DNA from: an uncultured Bacteriovoracaceae bacterium
GTDB lineage: Bacteria > Bdellovibrionota > Bacteriovoracia > Bacteriovoracales > Bacteriovoracaceae
Reading direction: 5' to 3'
Assembly: GCA_938017795.1 (NCBI GenBank)
Contig: CALIJZ010000073.1
Location: forward strand, 1-38,513
Length of the DNA stretch: 38,513 bases
In this document: positions 1-7,679 of the stretch, piece by piece
Position numbering within the stretch: position 1 is the first letter of the stretch
Layout of the letters: each line of letters starts with the position of its first letter
The notes under the pieces: model-generated
Seen by the model: only the letters and a program-made list of their open reading frames with translations
Databases searched by the model: none
Told to the model about the DNA's origin: nothing
Position numbers and translations under genes: made by a program

Positions 1-154
1 TGGAAACCCAAAAGCCCTCAGTTGCTCCCGCAAAAGCAAAGTCTTGCTTTGGCTCTTTTTGAGTGGAATTTTCTACTCTTTCATTGTCCTCAATAGTTCC
101 AACACAAGACAATAAGAAAGCAAAAAGAAAAATCGATTTTAAAAAAATCTGCAT
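1..154 (-). CDS. Lipoprotein, 5' part only (runs off the window)
   Basis: An open frame starts with ATG at 154 and continues to the window edge (51 codons visible). It begins MQIFLKSIFLFAFLLSC: a basic-hydrophobic leader ending in a lipobox (L-L-S-C, Cys17), so the product should be lipid-anchored in the envelope. A Shine-Dalgarno-like GAGGT lies about five bases before the ATG, which supports this start. After the Cys comes a charged, polar linker and then a stretch reading GATEGFWVS at the edge. The function cannot be told from 51 residues. Confidence is in the reading frame and the lipoprotein signal only. Confidence 0.7.
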   Translation of the reverse strand, partial: MQIFLKSIFLFAFLLSCVGTIEDNERVENSTQKEPKQDFAFAGATEGFWVS

Positions 155-224
155 ACGTACCTCAGTTATGAATTTATTAACATATCGGTACTTATTTTAG
201 ACTGCTTAATAACTTGCTTGGATC

Positions 225-246
225 ATAATTAAGAAAACTTAATTAT
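225..246. repeat. AT-rich hairpin, 9-bp stem, 4-nt loop
   Basis: ATAATTAAG (225-233), loop AAAA, CTTAATTAT (238-246), followed by TTT. It sits in the roughly 296-base gap between the truncated lipoprotein gene and rplY. The stem has almost no G+C and the following T run is short, so it is a weak terminator candidate at best. A second small hairpin (CAACCT 394-399 with AGGTTG 405-410) lies nearer the rplY stop. Otherwise I see no gene in 155-450. Confidence 0.35.
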
Positions 247-450
247 TTTAGATACTTACATAGCTTTTGATGAAAATGACTAAAATGACAAAATTATCTA
301 AGTGAGAACATTATGAGACATATCATCCTCTATAAGAAAAATTGTTTTCTACGTTATAATCTCTTTAGAATTTTAGTTAGACCACATTTTTAACAACCTA
401 TTTAAGGTTGAAATAAATAATTGCTACAAAATTAAAGCAAAAAAATTAAA

Positions 451-1098
451 TTATTCTGCTTTCTTATCACCTTCGGCTGCTGGAGCTTCAGCACCTTCAG
501 CTGGAGCTTCTTCAGTAGCACTAGCAGTTGTAACCTCTTCTTGTTTCTGAGGAACGTTACAAGTAACAAGAACACTTTCCATATCTTGTGAATCTGTAAA
601 ACTTGCTCCATCTGGAAGAGAAATATCACTAGCTTTAATACTAGACCCGACTTCAAGTTCCGTTACATCAATATCTATACTAGAAGGAAGCTTAGATGGA
701 ATAGCATTAACTGAAAGCATATCAGTCAAAGTTGTTAAAATACCACCAGCTTTAAGTCCCTTACATTCACCAATTAATTGAACAGGAACATTAACTGTTG
801 TTTTCTCACCTTTTTTTAGTTTATGAAAACCGATATGAGTAATATAATTTCCAAAAGAATGAGTTTGGATTTCCTTAGCATTAGTTAAAATACTCTCTCC
901 ATTAACTTCTGTTTCAAAAATTTTTCCATTAGCAGAAAACGTTTTTTTAAAGCTTAATAAATCAACAAAGATAGGAATTGTTTCCATTCCTTTACCAAAA
1001 ATACAGCCAGGTATTTTACCAGCTTTTCTAGAAGCGTTTAATTCACCTTTAGATAAGTTTAAATCTCGTGATTGTGTTTTTAATGCACCTGTTGCCAT
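451..1098 (-). CDS. rplY: 50S ribosomal protein L25/general stress protein Ctc
   Basis: A 215-residue protein of the long (CTC/TL5) form of L25, which binds 5S rRNA in the large ribosomal subunit. The N-terminal L25 barrel (about residues 1-95) contains RKAGKIPGCIFGKG, typical of the family. The C-terminal TL5-type beta domain (about 100-185) follows. The last 30 residues are a low-complexity Ala/Glu tail, as in many bacterial Ctc proteins. The start is fixed by AAGGAG seven to eight bases before ATG and by a good promoter just upstream. The usual partner genes prs and pth are not adjacent here. Confidence 0.93.
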   Translation of the reverse strand: MATGALKTQSRDLNLSKGELNASRKAGKIPGCIFGKGMETIPIFVDLLSFKKTFSANGKIFETEVNGESILTNAKEIQTHSFGNYITHIGFHKLKKGEKTTVNVPVQLIGECKGLKAGGILTTLTDMLSVNAIPSKLPSSIDIDVTELEVGSSIKASDISLPDGASFTDSQDMESVLVTCNVPQKQEEVTTASATEEAPAEGAEAPAAEGDKKAE

Positions 1099-1136
1099 AT
1101 TTAACTCCTTAAAATTCTTTTAATAAATAATAAGGT

Positions 1137-1165
1137 ATATTAGAGGAAAGCTTCACCTTATTCAA
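1137..1165 (-). promoter_or_regulatory. Sigma70-type promoter for rplY
   Basis: On the minus strand, TTGAAT (1160-1165), a 17-base spacer, then TAATAT (1137-1142). This gives a transcription start near 1130, about 30 bases before the rplY ATG, with the AAGGAG ribosome site between. Both boxes are close to consensus and the spacing is ideal. Confidence 0.65.
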
Positions 1166-1260
1166 ATAAACTTAGCTTTTTCACTCGAAATAATCAGCAT
1201 ATCAGACTTTTGAGGGCTTAAAATGCTCTAAAAAGGCAAAATAGATTTCTAGGACAGATC

Positions 1261-2250
1261 TTAATTTACTTTGGGAAAGTAATTATAAAACACTTTAGCA
1301 AAGCGAGCGTAATCTTCAAAATGAGGTAGATGACCCAAGCTTTCTAAGTTGGTTACTAGGATCTTGCTATTTAATTTGCTAACTCTGTCCTTCATAAGAT
1401 GATATTGCCCCAGTTTATGAGTGACACCCTCTTTTTTCCATTTTCTACCCGGGCCTGTTCTATCTCTTGTTCCCAAGATGATCTTGATTGGAACTTGAGT
1501 TCGTCTTAGCTTAGCAATAATACTCTCTGAGAAAATCGGACCATAAGTCAATGCATTATTCCAGGCAACAAGTGACCAATCTGAATGATTGATTTGTCTT
1601 GCAAAAGGAGTAACTAACTCTTCATATTCTGGTTTCCAATTACCATCATAATAAAATTTCTTTTGATAATTAATGATTTTTTCACGGGTTTTCTTTAATT
1701 CATTTTTATAGAAAAATTCAGGATCTTTATAGTGAACATATTTCCCATAATCTTCGAGGCCAATTGGATTAATTAAAACTACTTTTTTGATTTTTTTGGA
1801 GTAAAGATCTGCCATAGTGACAGCTAACATTCCTCCCATTGAATGACCAACGAGAGAAAAATTTTGGACATTTAAAAAACTTAGTAATTTATTGGTATTG
1901 ATAGAGAGTTGAGAAAAACTATATTGATAAGTTTCTGGTCTTGAACTTTTACCAAAACCTATTTGATCCGGGATGATGACTCGATATCCATTACTCATCA
2001 AATCTTGAGCAATTTTTTCCCAATAAAATCCAGCGAAATTTTTACCATGTAGTAGTACCGCTACGTTTGTAGACGTATTATTAAGGTCCATATAACTCAT
2101 TTCGAGAGTTTGATTTTGTGTTTGAAGTTTGAAGTTTTGGACTTTAAAAGGATAAGGAAAGCCTTTGAGTCTTGAGTTGTACTTAATAGTATTATTACTA
2201 GAGCAAGAGAACAAAAAGGTAATTAAAGTTAAAAGAAAGCCAAGTTTCAT
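1261..2250 (-). CDS. Lipoprotein alpha/beta-hydrolase
   Basis: An alpha/beta-hydrolase-fold protein carried on a lipoprotein signal. I place the start at ATG 2250 (329 residues), giving MKLGFLLTLITFLFSC with a lipobox Cys at 16; a GTG at 2262 would add four residues. Fold motifs appear in order: the oxyanion-loop HGKNF (about 68), the nucleophile elbow GHSMGG (Ser137), an acid candidate in GTRDRTG (Asp263), and the catalytic His in LGHLPHFE (His307). The triad looks complete, so the enzyme is probably active on an ester or amide substrate in the periplasm or at the cell surface. The substrate cannot be told. A minus-strand TATAAT (2264-2269) would give a very short leader. Confidence 0.82.
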   Translation of the reverse strand: MKLGFLLTLITFLFSCSSNNTIKYNSRLKGFPYPFKVQNFKLQTQNQTLEMSYMDLNNTSTNVAVLLHGKNFAGFYWEKIAQDLMSNGYRVIIPDQIGFGKSSRPETYQYSFSQLSINTNKLLSFLNVQNFSLVGHSMGGMLAVTMADLYSKKIKKVVLINPIGLEDYGKYVHYKDPEFFYKNELKKTREKIINYQKKFYYDGNWKPEYEELVTPFARQINHSDWSLVAWNNALTYGPIFSESIIAKLRRTQVPIKIILGTRDRTGPGRKWKKEGVTHKLGQYHLMKDRVSKLNSKILVTNLESLGHLPHFEDYARFAKVFYNYFPKVN

Positions 2251-2358
2251 GTTCCATCTCACAATTATATAATTTTCCTTAATATACAGTTGAGTAGAAA
2301 CAAGATCAATATTATGATCAATTATAAATGCATTAAAGAAATCACAACTTAGAAGGAG

Positions 2359-4647
2359 TCATCTACTTTTGGGTCTTATTGGTTCGTGCACCTTATACAA
2401 AACACTCATTCGTCTTGGATTCAACTCTGCAGGGAAACGAGTATTAAGATCAATGACATAAATGGTGCCATCCTCATATCTTTGTACAACTTCGATGTAA
2501 TGACCATCCTCTGCAAAATGAGAATCAACGAGATTGTTATTATTAAAGTCTGTGGAACGATTAATCTTTAACGAAGCAGGGTTTAATAAAAACTTTTTAA
2601 GATTATCTTGATTTAATTGCATCTCAAAAGGATAATTCCCAATATGACTCGCATTTTCAAATCTTCCTCTCCAAAACAAAAGCGGATGTGACTTTATTTT
2701 TCCTAATTCATTTTCTGCTATAAAATTCTCGTAATCATATTCTATAACAACAAGTTCATCTCTAATCTCTTCTTTATTTTCAATGAAATCATCATATTGT
2801 GGGAAATTTACTTCCTTTAAATGTTCTTGCAATAAATACCAATTTGGATTCATCCTGGTCTCTGCTTGCATTGATTTACTGCCTTTAAAAATCAATGACC
2901 TAAAACCCTGTTCTAATGAATCATGACTAACATTTTTTATATTATTTTTCTTTAATCCATTGATAGAACCAAGCTCACTTATTGAGATCACCTTTTGTGC
3001 TGTCTGAGCCTTTGCTTCATTTGATAACTTAAGATCTACCCATTTAGGTGCCCCAACTCTTCCTTGATAAACATGCTGAATTTTAAAACTATCTTCACCT
3101 TCAACAAAGTTCTTTGGTGCAAAATAATGAACAATTCCATTTGATTCAAAGTCTTTGTCATACACAAGTCTTCCAAACCTAGGCATTTTCAAAATTTTAA
3201 CTTTTGTGAAAACATCTGAATCATTCTTTAGTTTAAGTGCAACTTTATTTCCATTATCTAGACTATCAACATCTACGTTTGATCTTGTTTCTTTTTGTCC
3301 CTTTTGAGATCCTCTATTTACACTTTTAGGACCAACCAAATCCCAGCCTTTACTCAAGTTAAACAAAACAGGACTTTTTACATTTAATAACTCATTTTTA
3401 AATATTGGTTCATGTACACTAGCTCCAACACCTCCAGTGAGGGCGATAAATACATCATCAACATTGCTCTTTAATGGATACTCTATCTTACCTGTCACAC
3501 CTGCTTGTAAATAAGCATAAGGCCCTAATGTCCTATAAATCAGTGTTTGGATTTTAGGTCGCAAGAAAAACTCTGCACTCATGATGCCAGATTTATTTTT
3601 TGTTTTAATATTTCTTGATTTAACAAGATAATCCTTATTCATAGGAAAAGTTGCACCCTCCTTAGGAGAATAATGAGTCCCAGCATTTAGTGCATATTCA
3701 CTCTCAATTGTATAAGTCATTTCGTTTTTACTACCTACTCCTAAATTTATTCCAGCATTTAAATCAACAATAACATCTACATAAATAGGTACAGGTCCTG
3801 CTGCAAATCGAATAGGGAAAGAAAGAGGTTTTGTTAGTGGGAAAGTAATATTTCCATAAACTTGCTCGTCAGACTTCACCTCAATTTCAAATTTATATTT
3901 AATATGAGCATCAATTGTTGTGTCCAGGCTGTTCACTTGACCAAACCCTAGGTCATATTCTCCACGAAATGTTGGAATAATTTCAAGACGCCCTTTTTTA
4001 ATGGTAACTTCAATATTCTTAGTTTTAGAAACATTAATCTTCGTATTACTTTTATTAATCTTAAATCCAGGAGAACTAATTGCTCCCTTGAAAGATTTAA
4101 ACAATGTATAATCACTAAACTCGATCACGTTTTTAGAAATAGATACTTTTGATTTTTTTGATTGAGTATGCTCATTTACAATCTCCTTAGAAGAAATAGC
4201 TGGAGTGAACTCCATTTCAAGTTTACTTTTTTGATCTTTGGCTAAATCAGATAATTTAGCGCTGGTAACTTTTACAGAATCTCCTAAACTCTCAGTTACC
4301 AGCGCTAAATTATCTGATTTAGCGCTGGTAACTTTTACAGAATCTCCTAAACTCTCAGTTACTTTTAAAAGATATTTATTATCGTTATCTTTACCATTAC
4401 CAACAATCAAATCTCCAATCTCTAATTGATCATACTCAAAATTTGATATTTCAAACTCAGGTTGAGTTGAACTTAGAAGCATTAAATCTTGGTCTAACTC
4501 AAGAACATGAATATAGTCTCGCTTTTCCAAGCTAAAGCTGGAGCTCTGAGAGCCTGGTTTTCCAAGAGTTAGAAATGAGGTATCAAGAATCTTCTCCTCA
4601 TCTTTAGCACAAGATAAACATAGTAATATTAGTAATAAATACTTCAT
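2359..4647 (-). CDS. Large surface lipoprotein with cadherin-like domain
   Basis: A 762-residue protein starting MKYLLLILLCLSC, with a probable lipobox Cys13 and AAGGA eight bases before ATG. Residues about 60-135 resemble a module common in secreted bacterial proteins (IGDLIVG ... LLKVTES ... VKVTSA). Here that module is partly doubled: VTESLGDSVKVTSAK occurs at 96-110 and again at 117-131. The middle is beta-rich and contains no motif I know. About 460-545 resembles a cadherin-like/tandem-95 repeat (FGRLVYDKDF ... YFAPKNFVEGEDSFK). No catalytic motif is visible. A surface-exposed structural or adhesion role is an inference from domain type only. Confidence 0.75.
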   Translation of the reverse strand: MKYLLLILLCLSCAKDEEKILDTSFLTLGKPGSQSSSFSLEKRDYIHVLELDQDLMLLSSTQPEFEISNFEYDQLEIGDLIVGNGKDNDNKYLLKVTESLGDSVKVTSAKSDNLALVTESLGDSVKVTSAKLSDLAKDQKSKLEMEFTPAISSKEIVNEHTQSKKSKVSISKNVIEFSDYTLFKSFKGAISSPGFKINKSNTKINVSKTKNIEVTIKKGRLEIIPTFRGEYDLGFGQVNSLDTTIDAHIKYKFEIEVKSDEQVYGNITFPLTKPLSFPIRFAAGPVPIYVDVIVDLNAGINLGVGSKNEMTYTIESEYALNAGTHYSPKEGATFPMNKDYLVKSRNIKTKNKSGIMSAEFFLRPKIQTLIYRTLGPYAYLQAGVTGKIEYPLKSNVDDVFIALTGGVGASVHEPIFKNELLNVKSPVLFNLSKGWDLVGPKSVNRGSQKGQKETRSNVDVDSLDNGNKVALKLKNDSDVFTKVKILKMPRFGRLVYDKDFESNGIVHYFAPKNFVEGEDSFKIQHVYQGRVGAPKWVDLKLSNEAKAQTAQKVISISELGSINGLKKNNIKNVSHDSLEQGFRSLIFKGSKSMQAETRMNPNWYLLQEHLKEVNFPQYDDFIENKEEIRDELVVIEYDYENFIAENELGKIKSHPLLFWRGRFENASHIGNYPFEMQLNQDNLKKFLLNPASLKINRSTDFNNNNLVDSHFAEDGHYIEVVQRYEDGTIYVIDLNTRFPAELNPRRMSVLYKVHEPIRPKSR
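4241..4362. repeat. 30-bp perfect inverted repeat nested with a 46-bp direct repeat
   Basis: Positions 4241-4270 and 4294-4323 are perfect reverse complements (30 bp, 23-bp spacer). In addition 4254-4299 and 4317-4362 are identical direct copies (46 bp, offset 63 bp = 21 codons). The structure lies inside the 762-residue lipoprotein gene and keeps the frame. The extra segment combines a direct copy and an inverted copy of the same neighbourhood, as expected from one template-switch event during replication. Confidence 0.95.
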
Positions 4648-4764
4648 TAGGGTCCTTATTAAATTTATTACTTAATTTTAGTGAATATAGAGCTAATTTT
4701 GAGCTTATTTATAGAAATTACTTATATATGTATAGAAACTGATCAATTTAAGCTCTTAGATTAC

Positions 4765-5790
4765 TTACTTCAACTTTTCCTTATAGATATTTCCTTCATC
4801 TGTTGAAAAATATAATACATCAGACTTTATCCTCACATGCCTAATTCGAGTGTCTAACTTTTCAAAAAGTTTAGTTTGATTTATGACTTTGTTATTTTTT
4901 ATTTTGATTTTCCGAATATGCTCTGAACTTAAATTAGCAAGATAGATATCCCCTTTGTGATAAACCATTCCTGAGGGTGAAATACTTGGTACCCAATAAG
5001 CTAGTGGTTGCTCCATACCCTCTTGTTCAGTTCCTCCAATTCTTGGCCCCCAGTATTCTTTACCATAAGTTATAATTGGCCATCCGTAATTCTTTCCTTT
5101 TTTAATTAAATTTAATTCATCACCACCTCGTGGTCCGAACTCACAACTATATAGCCTTTTATTTTGCTGATCATAATCAATCCCTTGTGGGTTTCTATGA
5201 CCATAAGTCCAAATTTCAGGCAAAGCATTTTTTTGACCTGAAAAAGGATTATCAACTGCAGCTTTTCCATCAAGGGTTAGTCTTAATATTTTTCCTTGAT
5301 GAGTAGTAAGGTCTTGTGCATATTTTCTTTTCCCCCTATCTCCAATAGTCATGAATATATGCTCATCAACAAAGACAAGTCTTGATCCAAAGTGACGAGA
5401 GGTATTTCCTTTTACTTTTGCTCTAAAAAGAACTTCCCATGATATTTTTGTATTTTTCTTATATTCTCCCCTTGCAAGAGATGTTGTTAAATTATCTAGA
5501 TATTTCTCGGAATAAGTTAGATAAATAAAATTCTTCTTATTTATTTCTTTAAAATGAACGTCTAACAGACCTCCTTGTCCCGTTACTTTAATTTTAGGTA
5601 TATTTAAGTTTGTAATTTTCTTAGTTGCTATATTTATGATTTTTAATTTACCATCTCGTTCAGTAAAAATGATCTCCTTATCATTGATAAAATCAAAACT
5701 CCATATTATGTCTCCAGTTTCAATGATTGATATTGGCTTTGATAATGCTAACAATGAGCTAAGTAGTAATAAAGATATAAGGATTTTCAT
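4765..5790 (-). CDS. Secreted PQQ-dependent sugar dehydrogenase (YliI/sGDH family)
   Basis: A 341-residue protein with a signal peptide (MKILISLLLLSSLLALS). It is a six-bladed beta-propeller of the soluble glucose/aldose sugar dehydrogenase family, which oxidises sugars in the periplasm with PQQ as cofactor. SRHFGSRLVF (His123) matches the catalytic-base segment of soluble glucose dehydrogenase; TIGDRG, HQGKILRL, YGHRNPQG (Arg189), GPRGGDELN and NYGWP follow in family order. No PQQ synthesis genes are in the window, so PQQ may come from outside. The start has no Shine-Dalgarno; a -10-like TATGAT ends six bases before ATG and an in-frame stop directly precedes it, pointing to a leaderless message. 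Confidence 0.85.
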   Translation of the reverse strand: MKILISLLLLSSLLALSKPISIIETGDIIWSFDFINDKEIIFTERDGKLKIINIATKKITNLNIPKIKVTGQGGLLDVHFKEINKKNFIYLTYSEKYLDNLTTSLARGEYKKNTKISWEVLFRAKVKGNTSRHFGSRLVFVDEHIFMTIGDRGKRKYAQDLTTHQGKILRLTLDGKAAVDNPFSGQKNALPEIWTYGHRNPQGIDYDQQNKRLYSCEFGPRGGDELNLIKKGKNYGWPIITYGKEYWGPRIGGTEQEGMEQPLAYWVPSISPSGMVYHKGDIYLANLSSEHIRKIKIKNNKVINQTKLFEKLDTRIRHVRIKSDVLYFSTDEGNIYKEKLK

Positions 5791-5796
5791 TTAGTA

Positions 5797-5825
5797 ATCA
5801 TAACAAGTTTCTAGCACTCTATCTA
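5797..5825 (-). promoter_or_regulatory. Putative leaderless promoter of the sugar dehydrogenase gene
   Basis: On the minus strand, TAGATA (5820-5825), 17 bases, TATGAT (5797-5802), then six bases and the ATG at 5790. Transcription would begin at or within a base or two of the start codon. There is no ribosome-binding site. Confidence 0.5.
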
Positions 5826-5893
5826 ATTCCCAATTCGTCAAAGGAACTCATAGTAATCACCTATTTCCCTCGGCTATTCATTTTCACATCATA

Positions 5894-5922
5894 TAGACCT
5901 CATTATAGACATCCTTTATAAT
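5894..5922 (+). promoter_or_regulatory. Putative leaderless promoter of the SelO-like gene
   Basis: TAGACC (5894-5899), 17 bases, perfect TATAAT (5917-5922), then six bases (AAAAAC) and ATG at 5929. No Shine-Dalgarno sequence is present. It is the mirror image of the divergent promoter at 5797-5825, with the same spacings. Confidence 0.6.
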
Positions 5923-5928
5923 AAAAAC

Positions 5929-7644
5929 ATGATTATTTTATTAAGTTTTATTTTAAGTATAAGTGCTTTTGCAGAACCAGAATGTGAATTAGGTCTTAAT
6001 TCCCTAAGAAGATTCATGGATATGGACTCAACAACAGCAAAAGCACTAATCAAGTTTCATGAATTAGATGGAGTAACAAAAAAAAATGGCTTAAGTGCAG
6101 TTACTGGTAAAAAGACAAATGTGTTTTTTACTGCTGACTTTAAAAAAAGATTTGAAAAAATTGATAAGGAATCAAATTTTTTCAATAACTTTAAAGATAA
6201 AAAAATGCGCTCATATTCTTATTACAAAAGTCAGAAGTTAAGCTCTTATGATACGCTTGAAATTCAAAAAACCTTTGAAAATATTCGATTTTCCGGTAAT
6301 CGACGCTCGCTAGAGTCTAGAATAAAAAGAGGTAGTGGTAGAGATCACTTGATTGCAAACTCAAATATTGGCGTAAAGGGTTCTGGAATCAATAAGAAAT
6401 ACAGTAGTGTAAACAGCTCTTTCAAACTAGAAGATTTCCGGTCTAATGGACTATTATTATTAAATGAATCTCTAGTTGAATTCTCAATTGCACAAATTTT
6501 AGACTCGTTGAATTTTTCAATAAATAAGCATCTAGACTTTGTAATTCTTCCAAAGAAAATTCAAGATACTATTTATTCAATTAGTAAAAAGAAAACTTGG
6601 CGCCCAGATGAATTTAACAAAAAAAAGGAGTTTAACTTCTATGCCGTTCAAGTTCACAGAGAACTTGATAGCCTAAGAGAATCAAATGCACTCTTGGAAC
6701 TCAACCCAGCTGAGTATCAGGAATATCTTCAAGAATATGCCATCCCCCTAGCAAGTAAAATGTTGGTACATAACTTTGGTCATGGAGCGATCAATCATGA
6801 AAATCTATCCTTTGGTGCTAAAATCTTAGATCTTGGACATACAACAGTTGGTTCTCCTGTTTTGAATAACTCTCATCGATGTACAATGAGAGAATGTGCT
6901 GGAATGGAAGGTTCAGATTCAGACGGAACAATGGTAGGAGTATTTGATCATTACTTTGGAAAGTCCTTTATTGGTGAATTGAGAGACTCTTTTTGGGGAG
7001 GAGAAAGTTCTTACTCTGGAATTAACAAAAAGCTCAAAAAATTCTACCCTCAGTTAATCCAATCAATTTTTTCAGATCTAGGAATAAATAAACTAAACTC
7101 TAAATTTGATAAAACCTTAAACAATGCTATGTCAGCAATGTTAAAAAATAAATTAACAATTCAAAATAATTCAAAAAACTTATCAAAAATTAGTAAGTTC
7201 TCATCAGGAATCTTTGGAGTTAAATCAATAGTAAAAGAAAATTATCCTTTGGAGCTTTTATATCAAGATTCTAAACTCTCTTACTCAGTAAAGTTTTTAT
7301 TACAAATTGCGCATTTAAAAAACTCCCTTCCAAAAGCAAAATACAATAAAGTTCTAAAAAAGGTTTTAGGACTAGTTGGAACTAAGAAAAACAGAGAATA
7401 TACTAAATCTCTAATAAACTACTTTTCAAAGAACCTTAAGAATATAGATCAAAAAAGTTCAAAGTCTCTCATGGCTCACCACTTGCCAACATCTTTTATG
7501 GAAAGAAAAATAGATAATACATTTAAAAAAGGTGATAGCTACTCTGAGATAACTAAAAAGTCTGCCAGTTTATTAAAAAATCTAAAGAAACCTCAAAACA
7601 CTAAAGTTGAAAAATTTTCTGATTTGATTATTGAACATTTTTGA
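5929..7644 (+). CDS. Exported, divergent SelO (YdiU)-like kinase-fold protein
   Basis: A 571-residue protein with a signal peptide (MIILLSFILSISAFA, cleavage before EPE). I recognise the SelO core, a kinase fold that transfers AMP rather than phosphate to proteins. VKGSG (Lys150) matches the SelO KGAG lysine. Glu184, in ESLVEFSIAQIL, matches the glutamate of SREFL-type segments. FGHGAINHENLSFG matches HGxxNxxN (His285, Asn289, Asn292), and ILDLG (Asp301-Gly303) is the metal-binding DxG, exactly nine residues after Asn292 as in SelO. Glu291 replaces the usual catalytic Asp. Known SelO proteins are cytoplasmic or mitochondrial, so a secretion signal is odd. About 360-571 is Lys-rich, helical and unrecognised. 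The family call rests on motif order, not alignment. Confidence 0.6.
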   Translation: MIILLSFILSISAFAEPECELGLNSLRRFMDMDSTTAKALIKFHELDGVTKKNGLSAVTGKKTNVFFTADFKKRFEKIDKESNFFNNFKDKKMRSYSYYKSQKLSSYDTLEIQKTFENIRFSGNRRSLESRIKRGSGRDHLIANSNIGVKGSGINKKYSSVNSSFKLEDFRSNGLLLLNESLVEFSIAQILDSLNFSINKHLDFVILPKKIQDTIYSISKKKTWRPDEFNKKKEFNFYAVQVHRELDSLRESNALLELNPAEYQEYLQEYAIPLASKMLVHNFGHGAINHENLSFGAKILDLGHTTVGSPVLNNSHRCTMRECAGMEGSDSDGTMVGVFDHYFGKSFIGELRDSFWGGESSYSGINKKLKKFYPQLIQSIFSDLGINKLNSKFDKTLNNAMSAMLKNKLTIQNNSKNLSKISKFSSGIFGVKSIVKENYPLELLYQDSKLSYSVKFLLQIAHLKNSLPKAKYNKVLKKVLGLVGTKKNREYTKSLINYFSKNLKNIDQKSSKSLMAHHLPTSFMERKIDNTFKKGDSYSEITKKSASLLKNLKKPQNTKVEKFSDLIIEHF

Positions 7645-7679
7645 TTGATTCAGCACAAGCTATGGCCTAAGTATTATTC

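Noticed and set aside
313-387. Plus-strand ORF of 24 codons in the first intergenic region
   Set aside because: Very short, only a weak GTGAG upstream, basic and unremarkable product, no context. Chance in AT-rich DNA is likely.
421-440. TTGCT/AGCAA stem as a terminator for rplY
   Set aside because: Five pairs and a ten-base loop with only a broken T-rich run after it on the minus strand; too weak to call.
2251-2262. GTG at 2262 as start of the alpha/beta-hydrolase
   Set aside because: AAGGA is about 15 bases away, and ATG 2250 gives a cleaner lipoprotein leader. A nearby ATG at 2257 is out of frame.
4238-4429. Plus-strand open frame repeating a VTFTESPKLSVT peptide
   Set aside because: It is the mirror of the inverted and direct repeats inside the 762-residue lipoprotein gene. 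No ribosome site, and the minus-strand gene has a signal, lipobox and full length.
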